A DNA stretch of 64,000 bases, taken from positions 434,001 through 498,000 of the forward strand of contig NZ_BRXS01000001.1 of NCBI RefSeq assembly GCF_030159095.1, written 5' to 3'. Position 1 is the stretch's first letter. Each line of letters begins with the position of its first letter. A model generated the notes under the pieces. It had not been told where the DNA came from, searched no databases, and saw only the letters and a program-made list of their open reading frames with translations. This document shows, piece by piece, positions 17,219-26,048 of the stretch. The position numbers were made by a program, and so were the translations under genes. The DNA comes from Roseisolibacter agri (lineage in GTDB: Bacteria > Gemmatimonadota > Gemmatimonadetes > Gemmatimonadales > Gemmatimonadaceae).

Positions 17219-17270
17219 GCAAACCATCGGGCGCCGCGTACTGTCTCACCGGAAACGTTCCGGGGAGACC
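17219..17270 (+). promoter_or_regulatory. Leader of PadR gene 2 with shared GCAAACCATC word
   Basis: GCAAACCATC at 17219-17228 matches the word at 14038-14047 exactly. The rest of the two leaders differ, apart from a purine-rich ribosome site (CGGGGAGACC before the ATG at 17271). Confidence 0.4.
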
Positions 17271-17603
17271 ATGCCGCCGACCGATCTCGACCTCCTGCAG
17301 GGGACGCTCGACGTCCTCGTGCTCAAGACCCTGTCCTGGGGCCCGCGCCACGGCTACGCCGTCGCGCGCTGGATCCGCGACACCAGCGACGGGACCATCC
17401 AGGTGGAGGACCGCGCCCTCTACGTCGCCCTCCACCGCCTGGAGGCACGCGGGTGGCTGGAGAGCGAGTGGGGGCTCTCCGACAACAACCGGAAGGCGAA
17501 GTACTACCGCCTCACGGACCTGGGGCGCCAGCAGCTGACCCGCAAGGCCGAGGACTGGACGGTCTACGCGACCGCCGTCTTCCGGATCCTGCGCACCGCC
17601 TGA
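17271..17603 (+). CDS. PadR family transcriptional regulator (module 2)
   Basis: 110 aa from ATG at 17271. The PadR fold is clear: DLLQGTLDVLVLKTLSWGP, HGYAVARWIRDTS, a recognition helix with DRALYVALHRLEARGWL, and the wing NNRKAKYYRLTDLG. It is 21 bp upstream of its own permease gene and similar to the first PadR. Compared with copy 1, the recognition helix differs (EDRALYVAL versus QGSLYPAL), so the two may have distinct operators despite the shared upstream word. Confidence 0.93.
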   Translation: MPPTDLDLLQGTLDVLVLKTLSWGPRHGYAVARWIRDTSDGTIQVEDRALYVALHRLEARGWLESEWGLSDNNRKAKYYRLTDLGRQQLTRKAEDWTVYATAVFRILRTA

Positions 17604-17624
17604 CCCCCACCGAGACCGCCCCCG

Positions 17625-20291
17625 ATGACCGGATCCGACGGATTCCGCCGGCTCGTCCGCCCCGCGCCCTCGGCCCGCAGCGCGGCGCGCGACGTCGACG
17701 ACGAGCTGCAGTTCCACCTCGAGTCGCGCGTGCAGGAGCTGCTCGCCGCCGGCCACCCGCGCGAGGAGGCCGAGCGGTTGGCGGCGCGCGAGTTCGGCGA
17801 CGTGCGCGCGGCGCGCGAGGAGCTGACCGCGATCGACCGCGAGCGGCTGCGCCGGCGCGGCTGGGCCGAGTCGTTCGCCAGCTGGCGACAGGACCTGCGG
17901 TTCGCGTGGCGCACGCTGCGCCGCCGCCCCGCGTTCAGCGCCACCGTGCTGCTCACGATCGCGCTCGGCCTCGGCGTCACGGGGGCGGTGTTCAGCGTCG
18001 CCGACGCGGCGCTCCTGCGCCCGCTGCCGTACGCCGCGCCCGATCGCCTCGTGCATCTGTGGCGCACCGCGACGAACGCGCCCGACGCGCGCGGCGACCT
18101 CTCGTACCCGGAGCTGCTCGACCTGCGCGAGCGCGCGCGGTCGCTGGCCGGCGTCGCCGGCTACCACAGCAACCGCATGGTGCTCGGCACGGGCGAGCAG
18201 CCGCGCGTGCTGTGGGCGGGGAAGACGAGCGCCAACTTCTTCGCCGTGCTGGGCGTGCGCCCCGCGGCCGGCCGCCTGTTCGCCGAGGGCGAGGATGCCG
18301 TCGGCGCCGCACGCGTGGCGGTGCTGTCGCACGCGCTCTGGCAGCGGCAGTTCGCCGGCGACGCGTCGATCGTCGGACGCGCGGTGCAGCTCGACGGCGC
18401 GTCGTACACGGTCGTCGGCGTGCTGCCGGCCACGTTCCAGTTCGCGCCGGTGGGCGCGGCCGACGTGTGGGTGCCGTTCGACCGGCCGGCGGACTGGCGC
18501 ACGCGGCGCTCGATGAGCTGGTTCCGCGGCTTCGCGCGGCTGCGCGAGGGCGCCACCGTCGCACGCGCGCGCCAGGAGCTGGACGCGGTGGCCGCCGCGC
18601 TCGCGCGCGAGTTCCCGCAGACGTCGGCGGAGCGCGGGCTGCGCGCGGTGCCGCTGCGCGACGAGATCACGGGACCGGTGCGTCCGCTGCTCGTGACGCT
18701 GCTGGGCGGCGCGGGGCTCGTGCTGATCGTCGCGCTGGCCAACGTCGCCAACCTGCTGATCGTGCGCGGCACCGGACGCGCGCGCGAGCTGGGCGTGCGC
18801 GCCGCGCTGGGCGCGGGGCGCGGGCGGCTGGTGCGCCAGCTCCTGACCGAGAGCGCGCTGCTCGCGGCGTTCGGCGGCGCGCTGGGCTTCGTGCTCGCGC
18901 AGGCGGGCGTGCGCGCGCTGATCGCGGCGATCCCGCCGGAGCGGCTGCGCGGCATGCCGTACCTCGCGGCGGTGGGCGGCTGGCGGCTGGCCGCGTTCAC
19001 CGTCGCCGGGTCGCTGCTCGCGGCGGCGGCGTTCGGGCTGCTGTCCACGCTGCGGCTCGTGCGCCCGCAGGCCTTCGAGGCGCTGCGGCAGGGGCGCGGC
19101 CTCTCGGACGGCGCCGCGGGCGGCCGACTGCGCGACGGGCTGGTCGCCACGGAGCTGGGCCTCACGGTCGTGCTGCTGAGCGGCGCGCTGCTGTTCGCGC
19201 GCAGCTGGACGCGGCTGATGGCGGTGGATCCCGGCTTCCGCGCGGAGCGCGTGACGACCGCGTTCATCCCGCTGCCGCGCGTGGCGTACGCGCCGGTGGC
19301 CTCGCGCATCGACTTCTTCACGCGGCTGGAGGCGCGGCTGCGCGCGCTGCCGGGGGTGGAGAGCGTGGGGCTGACATCGAAGCTCCCACTCGATGCGGGC
19401 AACAGCAGCAGCTACCGCGTGGTCGGCGCACCCGAGCCGGCGCCAGGGCGCGAGCCGTCGGCGAGCTTCCGCAGCGTGACGCCCGACTACTTCCGCGCGA
19501 TGGGCATCCCGCTGCTGCGCGGCGCGACCTTCCCCGCGCGCATCGACTCGACGACGCCGGCGCTGGTGATCGTCAGCGCGTCGCTGGCGCGCGAGGCGTT
19601 CGGCCGCGAGGACCCGATCGGCCGCCAGCTCACGATCAACGCCGAGCCGGCGACGATCGTGGGCGTCGTCGGCGACGTCGTCATCGGCCGCCTGGAGGAA
19701 GGGGTCGCGCCGACCTTCTACCTGCCGTTCGGCCAGCTGCCCGACGTGTCGATGCGCGTCGTGCTCCGTACGCGCGGGGACGTCGGCGGATTGGAGGCGG
19801 CGATCCGCGGTGCGGTGCGCGCGCTCGATCCGCAGGTCGCGCTGTACCAGGTCTACACGATGGACAGCCTGGTGCGGCAGTCGGAGTCGATCTTCCTGCG
19901 CCGCTTCCCGCTGCTGCTGCTCGGCGCGTTCGCGGCGGCGGCGCTGGTGCTGGCGATCGTGGGCACGTACGGCGTCGTGAGCTACGCGGTCGCGCAGCGG
20001 GTGCGCGAGCTGGGCATCCGCATCGCGCTCGGCGCCTCGTCGCGCAGCGTGATCGCGCTGGTGGTGGGCCACGTGGCGGTCGTCGCGACGGTGGGCATCG
20101 GCGCGGGGCTGCTGCTCGCGGTCGCGCTCTCGACGCGCGCGGAGGGGATGCTGTACGGCGTGCGCGCCACCGATCCGGCCACGTACGGCGCCGTCGCGCT
20201 GCTGCTGGCGGTGGTGGCCGCGGCGGCGGCCGCGATCCCTGCGCGACGCGCCAGCCGCGTCGATCCGGCGCTGTCGCTGCGGGCCGAGTAG
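17625..20291 (+). CDS. MacB/FtsX-type ABC transporter permease, duplicated (ADOP) family (module 2)
   Basis: 888 aa, ATG at 17625. Same architecture as the permease at 14425: helical cap with DDELQFHLESRVQELLAAGH and a LAAREFGDV motif, first membrane helix at ~105 (FSATVLLTIALGLGVTGAVF), MacB-like periplasmic domain, three helices near 345-465, then a second periplasmic domain and three C-terminal helices ending ARRASRVDPALSLRAE. There is no ATPase partner nearby. The two modules lie head to tail, consistent with duplication, but the proteins are clearly diverged. Confidence 0.9.
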   Translation: MTGSDGFRRLVRPAPSARSAARDVDDELQFHLESRVQELLAAGHPREEAERLAAREFGDVRAAREELTAIDRERLRRRGWAESFASWRQDLRFAWRTLRRRPAFSATVLLTIALGLGVTGAVFSVADAALLRPLPYAAPDRLVHLWRTATNAPDARGDLSYPELLDLRERARSLAGVAGYHSNRMVLGTGEQPRVLWAGKTSANFFAVLGVRPAAGRLFAEGEDAVGAARVAVLSHALWQRQFAGDASIVGRAVQLDGASYTVVGVLPATFQFAPVGAADVWVPFDRPADWRTRRSMSWFRGFARLREGATVARARQELDAVAAALAREFPQTSAERGLRAVPLRDEITGPVRPLLVTLLGGAGLVLIVALANVANLLIVRGTGRARELGVRAALGAGRGRLVRQLLTESALLAAFGGALGFVLAQAGVRALIAAIPPERLRGMPYLAAVGGWRLAAFTVAGSLLAAAAFGLLSTLRLVRPQAFEALRQGRGLSDGAAGGRLRDGLVATELGLTVVLLSGALLFARSWTRLMAVDPGFRAERVTTAFIPLPRVAYAPVASRIDFFTRLEARLRALPGVESVGLTSKLPLDAGNSSSYRVVGAPEPAPGREPSASFRSVTPDYFRAMGIPLLRGATFPARIDSTTPALVIVSASLAREAFGREDPIGRQLTINAEPATIVGVVGDVVIGRLEEGVAPTFYLPFGQLPDVSMRVVLRTRGDVGGLEAAIRGAVRALDPQVALYQVYTMDSLVRQSESIFLRRFPLLLLGAFAAAALVLAIVGTYGVVSYAVAQRVRELGIRIALGASSRSVIALVVGHVAVVATVGIGAGLLLAVALSTRAEGMLYGVRATDPATYGAVALLLAVVAAAAAAIPARRASRVDPALSLRAE

Positions 20292-20377
20292 GCGCCCGCA
20301 CAGCTTGCCTCCGCCGCTGGCGTCGCGTATCAGATGCGCCCCGCAAGTGATCGACCGACTCCAGCACGGAGGTCTCG

Positions 20378-21340
20378 ATGCGTGGCGCCATCAACGTGCC
20401 CTCGGCTCGATGCTCCGCCGTCCTCGCCTGCGCGGTCGCCATCGCGGCCGGCTGCACGGATCCGCCGACCCGTGCCCGTGCGCCGAGCCCCGGCGCTCCG
20501 CTGTTCGCGCGTGGGGGCGAGGGGGCGGGCCCGCCGCAGAGCATCGCCTTCTACAGCAACCGCGACGGCAACGCCGAGATCTACCTGATGGATCCGGACG
20601 GGAGCGACCAGACGCGCGTCACCGTCCATCCCGCGTCGGACGTCGAGCCGGACCTGTCGCCGAACGGGCAGTCGATCGTGTTCACCTCGACGCGCAGCGG
20701 GAACGCCGACATCTGGCTGCTCGACCTGCGCACCGGCGCGCTCGAGAATCTCACCAACACGACGGCCACCGAGGGGTGGCCGCGCTGGTCGCCGAACGGC
20801 CAGCAGATCGCCTTCCAGTCGAACCGCGACGGCAACTTCGAGCTCTACGTGCTGGACCTGCGCACGCGCGAGCTCACGCGCGTGACGACGTACGCGGGCG
20901 TCGACCAGTACCCCGAGTGGTCCCCGAACGGGAAGACCCTCGTGCTGCGGCGCGACATGGACGTCTGGACGCTCGATCTGCGCACGGGCGCGCTGACGCA
21001 GCTCACCACGCACCCGGCGCTCGACCAGATGGCGGCGTGGTCCCCGAACGGGAAGCAGCTCGCGTTCATGAGCCTGCGCGAGGGCTACTGCTCGGTGTTC
21101 CTCATGGAGGCCGACGGCAGCGGGCAGGTGAACCTGACGCCGAAGGCACCCGCCGATCCGGCGAGCGCGTGGTGCAGCCGTGCGCCGTCGTGGTCGACGA
21201 ACGGGCAGCGGATCCTCTTCATGTCGCTCCGCCCCGGGACCGGTGGGAGCGCGGAGATCTTCTCGATCGCCCCCGACGGCAGTGACCTGACCCGCCTGAC
21301 CACGGCCCCGGGCGACGACGGGATGCCGACGGCGCGCTGA
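20378..21340 (+). CDS. TolB-like PD40 beta-propeller lipoprotein
   Basis: 320 aa from ATG at 20378 with lipoprotein signal (SAVLACAVAIAAGC, Cys near 25). From residue ~55 the chain is built of six WD40-like PD40 blades with repeating phrases: IAFYSNRDGNAEIYLMDPDG, WSPNGQQIAFQSNRDGNFEL, WSPNGKQLAFMS and a closing IFSIAPDGSDLTRLT. This resembles the propeller half of TolB without its N-terminal domain. It is probably periplasmic, binding a protein partner; no Tol-Pal genes are adjacent. Confidence 0.85.
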   Translation: MRGAINVPSARCSAVLACAVAIAAGCTDPPTRARAPSPGAPLFARGGEGAGPPQSIAFYSNRDGNAEIYLMDPDGSDQTRVTVHPASDVEPDLSPNGQSIVFTSTRSGNADIWLLDLRTGALENLTNTTATEGWPRWSPNGQQIAFQSNRDGNFELYVLDLRTRELTRVTTYAGVDQYPEWSPNGKTLVLRRDMDVWTLDLRTGALTQLTTHPALDQMAAWSPNGKQLAFMSLREGYCSVFLMEADGSGQVNLTPKAPADPASAWCSRAPSWSTNGQRILFMSLRPGTGGSAEIFSIAPDGSDLTRLTTAPGDDGMPTAR

Positions 21341-21424
21341 CACGCGGCCGGTCCCGGGGTGGTTGCGGACCGCGGGCACGGGCGGGAAGTTCGTCGCGCC
21401 GTTCGCCCCCTTCCCGGAGACGAC

Positions 21425-22753
21425 ATGACGATGATGCCCGCCGATGGCTTCCCGCGGTCCCTCGTGCGCCGGCCGGCAGTGCTGCTGCTGGCCGGCGCGG
21501 CGCTGCTGACCGGCTGCGCCGACGCGCCCACGCCGCCGAGCGCGCCGAGCGCGCCGAGCGCGCCCAGCGCACGCGAGGTCGCGGCGCGCCCGCAGGCGCT
21601 GGCGATCCCCGCCGGGCCGTACGTCGCCGGGCAGTCGTACTTCGGGCGCAACGACTACGTGGAGTACGTCGCGGGCGACGCGCCGATCATCCTCACCGCG
21701 CCGCACGGCGGCAACCTCACCCCGTCCGAGATCCCCGACCGCAGCGCCAGCCGGTGCGGCGGCTCCGCGACGACGACGACGGACCTGAACACGCGCGAGC
21801 TCGCGCGCGCGATGCAGGCGCGCTACCTCGCGCGCTTCGGGCGGCGTCCGCACGTCGTGCTGATGCACCTCGCGCGGCTGAAGCTCGACGCCAACCGCCT
21901 GGAGCCCGAGGCGGCGTGCGGCGACCCCGAGGCGCAGATCGCGCTGGCCGAGTGGCACGACTTCATCGACGCCGCGAAGGCGGCGGTGCTGGAGGCGACG
22001 GGGCGCGGCTGGTACATGGACATGCACGGGCACGGGCACAGCGTGCAGCGGCTGGAGATCGGCTACCTGCTGACGGGCGCGCAGCTCGACCTCTCGGACG
22101 CGTCGCTCGACGCCAACGCGGCGTACGAGGACACGGCCAGCGTGCGCACGATCTCCGAGACCGCGGCGCCGTCGTTCTCCGCGCTGCTGCGCGGCCCGAT
22201 GAGCCTAGGCACGCTGTACGCGGGCAACGGCTTCCCGTCGATCCCCAGCAGCAGCGACCCGAGTCCCAACGGCGACACGTACTTCAGCGGCGGCGACAAC
22301 ACGCGCCGCCACACCTGCGGCGCCGAGGCGACGCCGCTCGGCGGCGTGACGGGCGGGATGATCTGCGGCGTGCAGATCGAGGCCAACTACACCGGCGTGC
22401 GCGACAACGCCACGAACCGCGACCGCTTCGGCGACGCGACCGCGGTGGTGCTGGAGCAGTATCTCGCCGCGCACTGGGGGCTGCAGCTCGGCGACGCACC
22501 GCCCCCGCCGCCCAGCGCGATCACGCTCGCGACGCGCGGCTACAAGGTGAAGGGGAGCGCGCGCGTGGACCTCACGTGGAGCGGGGCCGAGGGCGCGAGC
22601 GTGGACGTCCAGCGCAACGGGGTAGTCGTGCTGACGACGCCCAACGACGGCGCGCACACCGACGTGCTGGGGAAGCTGACGGGGACGTTCGCGTACCGCG
22701 TGTGCGTCGCGGGCACCACCACCTGCTCGCCGACGTCGAGCGTGACCTTCTAG
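21425..22753 (+). CDS. Lipoprotein with N-formylglutamate amidohydrolase-like domain
   Basis: 442 aa from ATG at 21425. Lipoprotein signal (VLLLAGAALLTGC), then a short tandem PSAPSAPSAPSA tract encoded by four 9-nt GCGCCGAGC units (21533-21570). The catalytic-like domain (about 75-350) has ILTAPHGG, LNTRELARAMQARY, ANRLEPEAACG and YMDMHGHGH, the Asn/Arg/His pattern of N-formylglutamate amidohydrolase-type zinc hydrolases. The C-terminal ~85 residues form a fibronectin-III/Ig-like domain after a PPPPP linker. It is probably an exported amidase; the substrate is unknown. Confidence 0.75.
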   Translation: MTMMPADGFPRSLVRRPAVLLLAGAALLTGCADAPTPPSAPSAPSAPSAREVAARPQALAIPAGPYVAGQSYFGRNDYVEYVAGDAPIILTAPHGGNLTPSEIPDRSASRCGGSATTTTDLNTRELARAMQARYLARFGRRPHVVLMHLARLKLDANRLEPEAACGDPEAQIALAEWHDFIDAAKAAVLEATGRGWYMDMHGHGHSVQRLEIGYLLTGAQLDLSDASLDANAAYEDTASVRTISETAAPSFSALLRGPMSLGTLYAGNGFPSIPSSSDPSPNGDTYFSGGDNTRRHTCGAEATPLGGVTGGMICGVQIEANYTGVRDNATNRDRFGDATAVVLEQYLAAHWGLQLGDAPPPPPSAITLATRGYKVKGSARVDLTWSGAEGASVDVQRNGVVVLTTPNDGAHTDVLGKLTGTFAYRVCVAGTTTCSPTSSVTF

Positions 22754-22802
22754 GGAGATGCGGCGAAGGCGACCGCCGCAGCGGGCCGTTCGGGTGCGCT
22801 GC

Positions 22803-22958
22803 GCCGGACCTGTTCGGCCTCTGGAGAGGGTACGGATGCTCCGGAATGGGCGGATCATTCGGATCGCTCCTCGCGGCGGCGCGGTGTCGTGCTCCACGCG
22901 GAGCGATCCGGAGCGTCCGCTGCATCCGGAGCATCCGTATCCTCCCCAAAGGCACAGT
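22803..22958. repeat. GGAT-ladder palindrome, subtype C (copy C4)
   Basis: The left arm is GGATGCTCCGGAATGGGCGG, then GGATCATTCGGATCGCTCC; the right arm has ATCC/GAGC words ending CGTATCCTCC. The core is CTCGCGGCGGCGCGG...CCACGCGGAG. CCGGACC precedes the left arm at 22804. It lies between two + strand genes, 50 bp past the upstream stop. Confidence 0.83.
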
Positions 22959-23012
22959 GAACCGCAGTCGTGGGGCAGCGCGGTTGGACAGGCGGCGCAT
23001 TACGATTCGCCC

Positions 23013-24752
23013 ATGCGCTCCCGTCCTCTCCTCCTCGCCGCGGTGGGTCTCGCCGCGGTCGTCGCGTCGCTCGGCGCGCAGGCGCCCGTTCCGCCGAATT
23101 CGACGTTCACGAACCCGCTGAACCTCGACTACCGGTTCGTGATCGAGTCGCTGGCCGTGCACCGCACGGCGGCGGACCCGCTGATCGTGCTGCACGGCGA
23201 CGACTACTACCTGTTCGCGTCGCGCTCCGGCGGCTACTGGCACTCGCCCGACCTGAAGACGTGGACGCTCGTGGTCCCTCAGGGCTTCACGCCCGAGGAC
23301 TACGCGCCCGCCGTGATGGTGATCGGGACGCGCATGTACTACACGGCGCACAAGATGAAGGCGCTGTACGCGAGCGACGATCCCAAGGGCGGCAAGTGGG
23401 AGAAGGTCGCGGACCTCGACAGCTACGCCGATCCCGCGCTCTTCGTGGACGACGACGGGCGGGTGTACCTGTACCACGGCTCGGGGCTCAACGGCTCGAT
23501 CACCGTGGTGGAGCTGGACCCCGCCGACGGCTTCCGCGTGAGGGGCGGCCCGCACGTGCTGTTCGCCGCCGACTACCTCCGGCACGGGTGGGAGCGCTCC
23601 GGCCCCGACCACCTGGGCGCGGTGATGGCGGAGGGCTTCCGCATCGGGCCGTACGTGGAAGGGTCGTGGATGACGAAGCACGACGGCACGTACTACCTGC
23701 AGTACGCGGCGCCCGGCACGGTGTGGAAGACGTACGGCGACGGCGTCTACACGTCCAAGTCCCCCACCAGCGGCTTCACCTACCAGCCGTACAGCCCCTT
23801 CTCGTACCGGCCCGGTGGCTTCATCGGCGGCGCGGGGCACTCGGGGATGTTCCGCGCGAAGGACGGCAGCTGGTGGCGCGTGACGACGATGATCATCTCG
23901 GTCGCGCACAAGTTCGAGCGCCGGCTCGGCATCTTCCCGGCCGGGTGGGACCGCGACGGCGTGCTGCGCACCAACACCTACCTCGGCGACCTGCCGCAGC
24001 TGCTGCCCGGGGTCGCGCGCGCGCCGCTCGACGACAACCGCGCCGGCTGGATGCTGCTCTCGGGCGGCAAGACGGCGACCGCGTCGTCGTCGCTGGACGG
24101 CCGCGCGCCCGCGCTCGCGTTCGACGAGGACATCCGCACCTGGTGGAGCGCGCGCACCGCCGACGCGGGCGAGTGGCTGCGCGTGGACCTCGGCCGCCCG
24201 TCGCGCGTGTTCGCCGTCCAGGTGAACTTCGCCGAGCAGGGCGCGCGGGTGCGGGGCCGCGACAGCACGCTGTACCACCAGTACCTGCTGGAGGGCTCGC
24301 TGGACGGCCGCACGTGGCGCCCGCTGGTCGACAAGCGGCGCAACACGACCGACGTGCCGCACGACTACGTGCAGCTCGACGCGCCGGTGGAGGTGCGCCA
24401 CGTGCGCCTCACGAACGGCCACGCGGCGGCGCGCGGCACCTTCTCGGTGCGCGACCTGCGCGTGTTCGGCACGGCGCCGGTGGCGCGGCCGGCCGTCGTG
24501 GGCGGCGTGACGGTGCAGCGCGACTCGGTCGACGCGCGCGGCGCGACCATCCGCTGGCGGCGCTCGCCGGGCGCGCGCGGCTACGTGGTGCGCTGGGGCG
24601 TCGCGCCGGACAAGCTGTACGGCGAGTTCCAGGTGGGCGACGTCGACGCGTTGACGATGAACACGCTCAACCTCGGCGTGACGTACCACTTCACGGTCGA
24701 CGCGTTCAACGAGGGCGGCGTGACGAAGGGCAGGGTGGTGGTGAAGGGCTGA
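23013..24752 (+). CDS. Secreted GH43-like glycosidase with discoidin and fibronectin-III domains
   Basis: 579 aa from ATG at 23013. Signal peptide residues 1-23 (LLLAAVGLAAVVASLGAQA). Residues ~35-345 form a five-bladed propeller like GH43: TAADPLIVLHGDDYYLFAS gives the first-blade Asp, DLDSYADPALFVDDDGRVYL the second-blade DPALF motif, and VEGSWMTKHDGTYYLQYA the EG motif of the general acid. Residues ~365-490 are an F5/8 type C (discoidin) carbohydrate-binding module (IRTWWSAR, DLGRPSRVFAVQVNF). Residues ~500-579 are a fibronectin-III domain. Likely role: extracellular plant-polysaccharide breakdown. Confidence 0.85.
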   Translation: MRSRPLLLAAVGLAAVVASLGAQAPVPPNSTFTNPLNLDYRFVIESLAVHRTAADPLIVLHGDDYYLFASRSGGYWHSPDLKTWTLVVPQGFTPEDYAPAVMVIGTRMYYTAHKMKALYASDDPKGGKWEKVADLDSYADPALFVDDDGRVYLYHGSGLNGSITVVELDPADGFRVRGGPHVLFAADYLRHGWERSGPDHLGAVMAEGFRIGPYVEGSWMTKHDGTYYLQYAAPGTVWKTYGDGVYTSKSPTSGFTYQPYSPFSYRPGGFIGGAGHSGMFRAKDGSWWRVTTMIISVAHKFERRLGIFPAGWDRDGVLRTNTYLGDLPQLLPGVARAPLDDNRAGWMLLSGGKTATASSSLDGRAPALAFDEDIRTWWSARTADAGEWLRVDLGRPSRVFAVQVNFAEQGARVRGRDSTLYHQYLLEGSLDGRTWRPLVDKRRNTTDVPHDYVQLDAPVEVRHVRLTNGHAAARGTFSVRDLRVFGTAPVARPAVVGGVTVQRDSVDARGATIRWRRSPGARGYVVRWGVAPDKLYGEFQVGDVDALTMNTLNLGVTYHFTVDAFNEGGVTKGRVVVKG

Positions 24753-24883
24753 GCGGTCGTGCGCGTCGTAGAGTCCGGCAGGCCAACAGTTTAGGCGGTC
24801 GACCCGATGGCCGGTCGGACCCGGACGGCGTATCGTGGCGCACCGCCCGCGCACGGTCCGACTTCCCTCGTCCGGAATCGACC

Positions 24884-25984
24884 ATGGCCTGCCCATTCGA
24901 GAGCGCCGACTGTCCCGGTCTCGGCACGCCCGTCAACCAGTGTGGGTTCTGCCGATTGCTCGAGCAGGACCAGGAGCTGCAGGCGATGGTCGCGGTCCTC
25001 GGGGCGGCCCAGGTGCGTCCGTCGCTCGAGCTGCGCGCCGCGGCGCTGGACGCCGCGCTCGCCCGCGGGCCGATGCCGGCGCTGCCCATGAATCCCGGGC
25101 GGCCGGCCACGCTCACCAAGCCCGCCAAGCCGCACAAGCACGTGAACCGCGCCGCCGTCAGGGGCGACACCATCGACCTCGACCTGCTCGAGCGCTCGGC
25201 GGGCGACCAGAACTGCGCGCTCTGCTCGTGCGCGGGGTGCGTGAACCTGGCGGTCGGCTACGTGAAGTTCACGACGAAGAAGGTGGCCAAGCTCCACGGC
25301 AAGGAGGACGGCTACAAGGCGCTGGGCATGCGCGAGGAGCAGGAGCAGAAGATCATCGCGTTCGTGAGCGCGAACCTCCCCGGCTACACCTGCGTCGTGC
25401 GCGGCTCCGACTCCCAGCGCCTGGAGCTGGAGGCGGCGCTCGACTGGATGCGCGGCCGCCCCGACGAGACGGTGTTCGTGATCTCGACGACCGGCGGGAT
25501 GACCCGCGGTGGCGCCAGGGTCGCCGCGACGAGCTGGGGACACTGGTCGAACGCGATCAAGCGCGACGGGAGCATCGTGTTCGTCGACTTCCAGACCGAC
25601 CACCAGCAGCGCCTCGGGCGCGGCTTCGTCTCGACACTTCCGATCCTCGGCAACTTCGGCGTGGATTGGGACAAGCCGAAGCTGCAGGTCATCGCGTTCG
25701 AGCCGCCGCCGTCGCCACCGCAACCGGTGCCGATTCCGTACCCGAACGTGACGGCGCCGACACAGCGCGCGTGGAGCCCGGCCAGGCCCACGCCCACGAC
25801 GGCGCAGCTGCCCATCCCCGTCGGCGCGACGCCCACGACGCAGCAGCTCGTCCCGCTCGCGACCGCGTCCGACTGGCAGCCGTCGGCGCGGAAGCTGAAG
25901 GGCATGGGGATGAACTACGGCACCAGGCAGGACCTGGACGCGAAGTTCCAGCGCCAGGCGCGCCTGTTCAACAAGCTGCAGTGA
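24884..25984 (+). CDS. Papain-fold toxin-like (Tox-PL / glutamine deamidase type) protein
   Basis: 366 aa from ATG at 24884. The N-terminus has a possible metal knuckle (Cys3, Cys10, Cys20, Cys23). Residues ~108-240 show the Cys-His-Asp layout of papain-fold toxins: QNCALCSCAGCVNLAVGY with candidate nucleophile Cys at 110-117, a middle GSDSQRLELEAALDWM, then TSWGHWSNAIKRDG with the His near 220 and VFVDFQTDHQQ with the D-x-Q motif near 235. This spacing matches Tox-PL domains of polymorphic toxins. The Pro/Thr-rich tail (about 275-330) is low complexity. No signal peptide, secretion gene or obvious immunity gene is adjacent. A housekeeping papain-like peptidase remains possible. Confidence 0.6.
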   Translation: MACPFESADCPGLGTPVNQCGFCRLLEQDQELQAMVAVLGAAQVRPSLELRAAALDAALARGPMPALPMNPGRPATLTKPAKPHKHVNRAAVRGDTIDLDLLERSAGDQNCALCSCAGCVNLAVGYVKFTTKKVAKLHGKEDGYKALGMREEQEQKIIAFVSANLPGYTCVVRGSDSQRLELEAALDWMRGRPDETVFVISTTGGMTRGGARVAATSWGHWSNAIKRDGSIVFVDFQTDHQQRLGRGFVSTLPILGNFGVDWDKPKLQVIAFEPPPSPPQPVPIPYPNVTAPTQRAWSPARPTPTTAQLPIPVGATPTTQQLVPLATASDWQPSARKLKGMGMNYGTRQDLDAKFQRQARLFNKLQ

Positions 25985-25989
25985 GCGAA

Positions 25990-26025
25990 GAACGGCCCGG
26001 CCACCATGCGGTGACCGGGCCGTTC
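25990..26025. terminator. Bidirectional terminator between convergent genes
   Basis: GAACGGCCCGG (25990-26000) pairs perfectly with CCGGGCCGTTC (26015-26025) around a 14-nt loop. It sits 6 bp after the toxin-like gene stop and 23 bp from the convergent SusD-like stop, so it can serve both strands. T-tracts are short. Confidence 0.7.
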
Positions 26026-26048
26026 TCGTCGTGCGATGGAACGCTTGC

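Noticed and set aside
24753-24883. Promoter for the toxin-like gene
   Set aside because: A lower-GC word (CAACAGTTTAGG) and TATCGT are present, but spacing to any -35-like hexamer is wrong.
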